NCBI RefSeq assembly: GCF_003171515.1
Contig: NC_089393.1
Coordinates: forward strand, 2,046,001-2,110,000
Direction: 5' to 3'
Origin: Pyrenophora tritici-repentis
Taxonomy: Eukaryota; Ascomycota; Dothideomycetes; Pleosporales; Pleosporaceae
Length of the DNA stretch: 64,000 bases
Shown here: piece by piece, positions 57,610 to 64,000 of the stretch
Position numbering within the stretch: the first letter of the stretch is position 1
How the letters are laid out: each line of letters opens with the position of its first letter
Program-made: the position numbers and the translations under genes
The notes under the pieces: model-generated
What the model was told of the DNA's origin: nothing
Databases searched by the model: none
The model's input: only the letters and a program-made list of their open reading frames with translations

Positions 57610-58373
57610 TTTGAAACGAAGTGTGGAAAGAGGGTTACGAGAAGAAGGAGGTGAAAGAGGGAACAGCAGCGCAAAGCAATTGGGGTACTTAGCAGCGAAG
57701 AACGGCAGCTGGAGATAAGCAGCTCTGCGGATCCTGGAAAGCCCACTTGGAAAAAAAGTTCGTCGGGGAAGCGAATTCAAAGTCCGGTGTCGCCCCGCCA
57801 AGTCCCCTCAACACCGGAATCCTGGGGATTACGCCATTTTGACAACCTCATCAGGTCTATATCCTTTGTTTCTTCGTAAACGTAGGCTTTGAAAAACAGC
57901 TATCCTTATCAAAAACAGGACATCGATTGTGCCTAGTGACCGACAAGATGCGACACGTTTTCAGTTTTCAAGCCTTTTGACATTCATGGCGTGCGCATTG
58001 CACTTTCACAGCTCTAGATTGTGTACAGCCATATTCTCAAGGGTACAACATGGGAGATTGGTGATTTGAAAAAGAAGCAGAGTTCGCCCAAGAATTTTGC
58101 AACGTACTCTCACTTGCATTAGCCAGATACCGTTTGAAAACCATATCCCGGTCGACTACAATAGTATGAATACCGCCATCTTCGAACAGGCGCGTAAATA
58201 AGATCTTCCGAATGCACAACTAAGTCCCGAGATTTGCGACTAATATTCCAGGCTAAACATCAGGCGTGCAGTCAGAATGAGCTTATCATCATCTCCCCGC
58301 CAAGTAGCGACACCACAACACGAACCCCATACCGGCAACCCTCAACGAAAGAACTCTACATTAAAACATCACC
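57610..58373. other. Divergent intergenic region GGC1 / hypothetical gene
   Basis: A 764-bp stretch between divergent genes, containing both promoters. The right end is C/CA-rich like a fungal leader. No other feature was found. Confidence 0.45.
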
Positions 58374-59204
58374 ATGTTCGACAAACTCCGTGGAAAATCC
58401 CCTTCAGGCCACTCAAAACAAGACTCCACAACCTCAACTACCAGCTTCTCCCGCCCCACTCCACCTCCCGCCTACACGTCCCCCTCCCAAACAACCTTCG
58501 CCTCCCTCTCCCTCCACATGGAAGACCGCCTCCGCTTCCTCCGCTTCCCCGCCCCCATCCTAACAACCTGCACCGCCACAATCCTTGCCCACTGGCCTCC
58601 CGGTATCCAACAAGAGCGACCCTACGCCACCTCACACGAGATCAAACTAAACGGCTACCCCTGGCGCGGCTACGGCCAAGAAGCAGCACAAGCCCGTCGT
58701 CTAATGAAAGCACTACTATCGACCCTACATTCCAACGGCTGGATCCTAACACTCAACACTGATATCACAAAGACAGCAACGGATAAAGATACACTCGTCT
58801 TCCGGTACCAGAGCCCCGCGCCGCCGGAGCACGAATGGTGCTGTGTGGCGTTTAGTCGACAGGATCGGTTGCGGTTTGTTGATGCGCCGGCGTCGTTGTA
58901 TGCGGAGTTGGAGGCGAGGTTGGGCGGCAGCGGTGAGGAGTGGGTCAAGGGGCAAGGGGAGTATGCGGAGGGGATTTGGGAGTTTAAACTCGTGGGACAT
59001 CCGTGGCAGGCGACTGGGACGACGACAATGCGTGTTAGGGAGCTGTTGATTGTGCTGGTGGAGATGCTGGAGGCGGAGGGGTGGGGGGTGTATGCGAGTA
59101 TTGATCAGAAGAGTGGTGCGGCGCAGGGGACGAGTGGGACGGATACGTGGCATTGTTGTAGGGTGAAGGGGTGGGAGAAGGGGATGCCTGTGTACATGAG
59201 ATGA
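58374..59204 (+). CDS. Hypothetical protein with an internally duplicated domain
   Basis: A single exon of 276 residues. After a Ser/Thr/Pro-rich N-terminus of about 45 residues come two similar units. One is around IKLNGYPWRGYGQEAAQARRL, leading to a segment ending in LVFRYQ (about residues 90-145). The other is around FKLVGHPWQATGTTTMRVREL, ending in WHCCRVKGW (about 200-268). Both have the order [IF]KL-x-G-[YH]-PW, an amphipathic helix with L-L-x-x-L, then GW and a beta strand. I do not know the family name; similar small proteins occur in Pezizomycotina, as far as I recall. No catalytic motif is evident. It is convergent with LYS4 across 155 bp. Confidence 0.7.
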   Translation: MFDKLRGKSPSGHSKQDSTTSTTSFSRPTPPPAYTSPSQTTFASLSLHMEDRLRFLRFPAPILTTCTATILAHWPPGIQQERPYATSHEIKLNGYPWRGYGQEAAQARRLMKALLSTLHSNGWILTLNTDITKTATDKDTLVFRYQSPAPPEHEWCCVAFSRQDRLRFVDAPASLYAELEARLGGSGEEWVKGQGEYAEGIWEFKLVGHPWQATGTTTMRVRELLIVLVEMLEAEGWGVYASIDQKSGAAQGTSGTDTWHCCRVKGWEKGMPVYMR

Positions 59205-59359
59205 CATAGAAGAAACATCTTGGAATCCCACGTCGTGCGAAAGTGTAGCACATGAAGTTTCTTCTTTCCCTCAGTTACTATGTATTGTATCAACCATCAA
59301 GAACGCCGGCCATGCATTTCAAAGTGGGTATAAAAAACTTTTACAAGCTCTCGTCCCGC

Positions 59360-61923
59360 TCATGATGGAGGACTGCCAATCTCCTTCTTGACCCAGTTCT
59401 CCAGGCCGCCAAGGGCGATGATTTCTTGAACGTTGGGTGGCAGCTCACCGACCTTGACGTTCCACTTGGAGCCATTGGGACCTTCCTGAACAGAGACAGT
59501 GCTCCTGCGAACATCCCATTCTAAAGTCCAGCCAGTGCGGCGGGTCAGTTGCTTAGCCTGGGTAGGCTGGGCTGCGGCTGCGGGTGGTGGCGAATCAAGC
59601 GATTCGCGGTTGTTTGAAGGCTCCTTGATGGCTTGCTGTGATGAAGAAGCATCTTTGGAGGAAAAGGCCTCGCGGAGACGGTTGGCTAGCTTGGGTACCT
59701 CGACACCCATAAGGGCGTTGTTGATGCTGTTCCTGCTAAAGATGTTGCCAAAGCTGCCGGCAACCACTAGCGGAATGCCCTTAGCCAGGATAGCGGTTGC
59801 AGCTTGTTCACGGCTGCTACCGCAGCCAAAGTTGAAGCCTGATACAAGAATATCACCTGCCTTTGCCATTTGACCAAAGCTAGGATCGTAGTTCTCCATG
59901 CACACTTCAGCCATCTTCTCCCTGGTCACATCATCTTGGTACGTGTATTTGCCGGGATAGATACCATCGGTATTGATGTTGTCTGCGTCGCAGAAGACAA
60001 TCTCGCCGCTGATCTTTTCGGGGAAGCCCGGGAGGATCTCAGTCAAGGTCTCGGCATCTGATGTGGGCGGAGTGACGGATTGGGTTTCGGAAGAATCGCT
60101 GCCGAAGGTGTCGATAGCAGCCTCAGCATCCTTGATAGCCTTCTCAAGCATATCTTCGATAGTCATCATACGCTCTTCTGCTGGAATGCCATCGCCTTCT
60201 CCTCGTCGGACACCCTCATAGCCCTCGGGAGCTTCATACCATCCTGGCCCAGAGATCGTGCCAGACAAAGCACTAGCTGCAACAACCTCGGGACTGGCGA
60301 GGTATGCCTTTGCGTCAGGAGACCCCATACGGCCCTTGAAGTTACGGTTGCTAGCACTGATACCAACCTCGCCGGGTTCAAGGAGACCTGTACCCAGGCC
60401 GATACACGGACCGCAACCAGAAGGTAAGGGCTGAGCACCTGCTTCGAGGAGAATCTGCCAATCGCCTGCTTCCTCGGCCGCCTTTTGCTCCGGGATAGAT
60501 GCAGCAGCAATGTAGAAGTTTACGTGATCTGGGATCTTGGGGATCTTGCCACCGTTGAGAACAGCTGCATCCTTGAAGACATTTGCAGCTGCGGCGATGT
60601 CAGAGGCACGCGAGTTCGTGCATGACACAAGATAAGCTTTGTTGATCGGGATGTTTTGGCTTTGTAGTTCGAGCAGGGGTGTAGCGACCTTGACAGAGTT
60701 TGGGCCGGAAACGTATGGTGACAGAGTGGAAAGATCTAAGAAGAGCTCTTTGGCATATACAGCGCCCTTGTCCGCTGCCAAGGCAGGCTTGAAGATGTGG
60801 CCCAACTTTTCTCCAACGATACCGGTTGCAGTGAAAAGTTTGTCGATGCGCTCGTGGACAAACTGTTGCTGGTGGTGATCTTTGGTTTGTCCTTCTCCCA
60901 TGGCTGCGAGAGTAGCTCTTGCCCTTAACCAGCCATGGAGGACAGAGTCGATGGGAAACAGACCAGTAAGAGCACCCCATTCAGTGGTCATGTTCGCAAT
61001 GGTAAGGCGGTCATCAACCGGGATACTGCCGAGAGTCTCATCGGTTCCGGTAAACTCGATTGCGTGGTTGAGAACCTCATCCTTGTTGAACAGTCCGGCC
61101 AGAGCTACAATGACATCTTTGCCGGTCACACCTTGGGGCATCTTGCCGTTGAGGGTGACCTTTGCGACAGGAGGTATTTGCCACCATGTCTTGCCCGTCG
61201 CCCAAATACTTGCAGCGTCGGTTCGGACTACAGGAGTACCCAGACATCCGATGCCACCGTACATGTTGGAATGACTGTCGGAAGCCACAGCCAATGTTCC
61301 AGGCCAGGCGTAGCCCTCCTCGACCATGATTTGATGTCCAATGCCGCGTCCAGCAGGGTAGAAGACGACGTCTTGCTTCTTAGCAAATTCCTCAATCTGA
61401 CTGTATTTCTTCAGGTTCTTCTCTGTCTTGTTTTGTACATCATGGTCAAGCGTCATTACGATTTGCTTGGGGTCATTGATCTTGGTGGCGCCAATACCCA
61501 TGAACTTGAGAGCCACGGGCCATGAATTGTCATGTGTCATGCATTTGTGCGGTTGCAAAGTCACATAGTCGCCCGATCGCAATATTTTGCCCTGCGCAAC
61601 ACCTACTGCGTGTCGCTGCACAATCTTCTCGGTGAGAGTCTGTGGTATTTTCGGCGTCTCGTTGAGGGACGAAAGGAAGCTCGCAGCAGGGCTCTCCTTC
61701 ATTGAAGGAAAAACATCCTGTGCATCACGTCGGACCGTCGTGGTGACAAAGGTTCGTGGAGTCAGATATGTGCGAGGCGACTGCGATACGGCGGCGCGAA
61801 ATACTAAGCTCGCTCGAGGAGCCTACATGTGATGTTAGACGTCATTGCAGAAGCCCAAGCCTTTGCACATACTGCTATCTGCCTGCGACCCAGGAGCCGG
61901 GCTGCCCTGAGCGACATTGCCAT
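59360..61923 (-). CDS. LYS4: Homoaconitase, mitochondrial (lysine biosynthesis)
   Basis: Two exons (61923-61873, 61822-59360) encode 837 residues. The small first exon plus the start of exon 2 give an Arg/Ser/Ala-rich mitochondrial presequence without acids. The aconitase-family core follows: [43 protein letters not shown], and the three [4Fe-4S] cysteines in SCTNSRASD (about Cys417) and GCGPCIGLG (about Cys487 and Cys490). The C-terminal swivel domain has [30 protein letters not shown]. Overall spacing and these motifs fit homoaconitase rather than aconitase, converting homocitrate to homoisocitrate in the fungal alpha-aminoadipate pathway. It is divergent from SER1. Confidence 0.93.
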
Positions 61924-62360
61924 GATTGCTTGTGCTTAAATGGCAACGTTGGGTTTGCACGTAAGATGGGCCTTCCCCAGAATTCCGGCCAAAATTGTCT
62001 CGCACCGACACCGGCCGGCGTCATCGGATCTGCTGCACTTGCCATTGGACGACTACCGGGCGCGCTCAATTGCTTCACCTAATACATACTACACCCACGC
62101 GGGTGATACTGCAAGAGCGATGGCTGCTATGTTTCCGGTGCAATGAGAACATAAGCGTCACGCAGCAAATTTCAGATTGCATGCTAGCCCGAGATCGGAT
62201 ATACGGTTGAAGAGAGGCTGACTTTGGAGTCATTCGTATGACGCGACCTGAGTAGACTTGCACCATACATATCGCCCCTCTTTGCTCACTTTCTCTCCAA
62301 CATCTTTCATTGCTACCTATACCTCTGTACTACTAATCTCCAAGACCTGTTAATTTCATC
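61924..62360. promoter_or_regulatory. Divergent promoter of LYS4 and SER1, with Gcn4/CPC1-like site
   Basis: This 437-bp region separates two divergently transcribed amino-acid biosynthetic genes. At 62226-62233 the minus strand reads ATGACTCC, one base off the Gcn4/CPC1 core ATGACTCA. The SER1 leader is pyrimidine-rich (62275-62355). Shared cross-pathway control of the two genes is an inference. Confidence 0.45.
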
Positions 62361-63826
62361 ATGGTCAATCGCTCAGACGTCAACTACTTTGGGGCTGGCC
62401 CCGCACCCCTCCCCACCGAGGTGCTCGAGAGGGCCTCACAGGCGTTGCTGAACTACAAAGACAAGGGCATTGGCCTTTGCGAAATCTCTCATCGCTCTCC
62501 CGAAGCCAATGAGATTCTGGATGACACCAAGAAGGCGCTCAGCCATCTGCTGGAGATTCCTGGTGACTACGAAATCCTCTTCCTGCAGAGCGGCGGTAGC
62601 GGCGAGTTCAGTGCCACCGTTTACAATCTCGTCTCGATATGGGTAGAGAAGAAGCGCGCACAAATTGCCAAAGAGGTGGGCGACGACAAGGACGAGGTAC
62701 TGAAGAGGCTTCGCAAGGTCGTGGACGAGGAGCTCAAAATCGACTACCTGGTTACCGGCTCATGGTCACTCAAGGCTTCGCAGGAGGCTGCACGGCTCGT
62801 GGGAGCGAAACACGTCAATGTAGCCACCGACTCGCGCAAGATCAACGACGGCAAATTTGGCAAGATTGCTCCAGAAAGCGAGTGGAATCTGACACCTCGC
62901 ACCAACGGGGGCCCTGCCTTCGTCTACTACTGCGACAACGAAACTGTAGATGGTGTCGAGTTCCCGTCTTTCCCACAAAGCCTCGAGGGTGAAGACGCGC
63001 CACTGGTCTGTGCCGACATGTCGTCCAACTTCATTTCCCGCAAAATCGACGTGAGCAAGTATGCAATCATCTTTGGCGGTGCCCAGAAGAACATTGGCAA
63101 CACTGGAATTGCTATCGTCATCATGCGGAAGTCGCTCCTTCCGCCACATTCTACCCCTGCCTCGCCTGATCTGCTGAGAGAGCTGAACTTGGCAGTCGGC
63201 CCCATTGTGCTCGACTACCCTACTATCGCCAAAAACAACTCATTATATAATACTTTGCCGATATTTGACGTTTGGGTCGCTGGCCAAGTCATGTCTGGGC
63301 TCGTCAACTCGTATGGCGCCAAGCGCATAGGTGGTCAGGAAGAAGTCTCCAACGAAAAGGCTCGGCTCATCTACGATACGCTGGAGAAGTACCCGGACGT
63401 CTATCGGGTCGTTCCAGACAAGTCCGCCCGCAGCAGAATGAACATTTGTTTTCGAGTCCACGGTGGGGATACAGACAAAGAGAAAGCGTTCCTTGTGGGC
63501 GCGGAGAAGAAGGGCCTATTGGGTCTGAAGGGCCACCGAAGCGTAGGTGGTATTCGCGCTAGCAACTGTAAGCTCTCACAATTCCATCTTGTTCATCCTG
63601 TCATCTGTCATGCGTCGAGGCTGGATCGAGAGCCTTACGGGGGCATGCTCGCCTGTACTCATATACTAGCGCAGGCGGGTCGATGTACTTGGACCAGCAT
63701 TTGGCCTAGCGAAGGGTCACCCGGACATCCAAGGCTAACGTTCTTTGTGCCCCAGATAATGCGGTCTCGCTCGATGGCGCAAAGCTGCTTGTTTCGTATC
63801 TTGACGAGTACGCAACATCGACGTAA
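62361..63826 (+). CDS. SER1: Phosphoserine aminotransferase
   Basis: Two exons (62361-63567, 63756-63826) encode 425 residues. The start NYFGAGPAPLPTEVLERA is the classic SerC/Ser1 N-terminus. SHRSPE, LQSGGSGEF, TGSWSLKASQEA and the PLP lysine in FGGAQKNIG (Lys243) are all present. The end RASNYNAVSLDGAKLLVSYLDEY is rebuilt across a 188-nt intron (gtaagc donor, cccag acceptor). Without splicing the frame runs off the end of the window, which explains an apparently open 3' frame. The enzyme makes 3-phosphoserine from 3-phosphohydroxypyruvate and glutamate in serine synthesis; a charged insertion near residue 95-115 is common in fungi. Confidence 0.95.
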
Positions 63827-64000
63827 GTGTCACTGCAAGAAAGCGCTTCAAGTCACATCGCGGGCAGGCTGTATCGCTCCCATCCAAAAGAAAGGATTCT
63901 TGACCTACCTGGATCGTCCAATACAATGCCATAACACTATAGAATACAAATTCAATCCATGCTTTCTTGATGATTCTACTTTTCCCCGGTGCCGCACCCC

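Noticed and set aside
58277..58762. Pro/His/Arg-rich 161-codon frame overlapping the duplicated-domain gene
   Set aside because: It is an out-of-frame shadow of the C-rich start of the real gene at 58374.

Overview
The window is nuclear DNA of a filamentous ascomycete. Genes lie on both strands. They carry short introns (mostly 45-190 nt) with GT...AG ends, and the families are fungal: Zn2Cys6 regulator, gEgh16/Gas1-like secreted protein, fused PabA-PabB, homoaconitase, Cwc21, Ede1. The gene families, the 2EXR/F-box-like proteins and the small secreted cysteine-rich proteins among transposons fit a plant-associated Dothideomycete, probably Pleosporales. That placement is an inference from protein style and was not tested by search.

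Layout. 1-2966 is gene-poor and holds a 162-bp MITE and one copy of a diverged dispersed repeat. 2967-31813 is a dense housekeeping and transport block: Gas1-like secreted protein, amino-acid permease, Zn2Cys6 factor, 2EXR-type protein, CDC123 and CWC21 (divergent), an MFS protein, a Pho4-like bHLH factor, a DHA-type MFS transporter, a Cyc2-like flavoprotein, aminodeoxychorismate synthase, COG1, a GNAT-like protein and an extended SDR. About 31.8-38.9 kb is an accessory island: a second MITE, a 99-residue 10-cysteine secreted protein, a hAT transposon broken by a nested 5'-truncated LINE and by a frameshift, a short tandem duplication, and a second 12-cysteine secreted-protein gene with a 1-nt lesion after its ATG. 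38.9-64 kb returns to ordinary genes: a mitochondrial hypothetical protein, EDE1, a tandem pair of 2EXR-type genes (one decayed), a maltose-type sugar transporter, an MFS protein, YPT1, GGC1, a duplicated-domain hypothetical protein, LYS4 and SER1.

How the genes relate. There is no obvious secondary-metabolite cluster. Several genes serve amino-acid or folate metabolism (ABZ1, LYS4, SER1, the permease), and Gcn4/CPC1-like sites lie upstream of ABZ1 and in the LYS4/SER1 divergent promoter. COG1, YPT1 and EDE1 all act in vesicle traffic but are not adjacent. The two MITEs share ends and have perfect 8-bp target duplications, so a hAT-type transposase mobilised them. Their ends differ from those of the resident hAT, which therefore was probably not the source.

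Limits. Exon borders were worked out by hand from reading frame, splice signals and family knowledge. Without transcripts or alignments, the 5' ends of the Cyc2-like gene and of the first 2EXR tandem gene remain uncertain.
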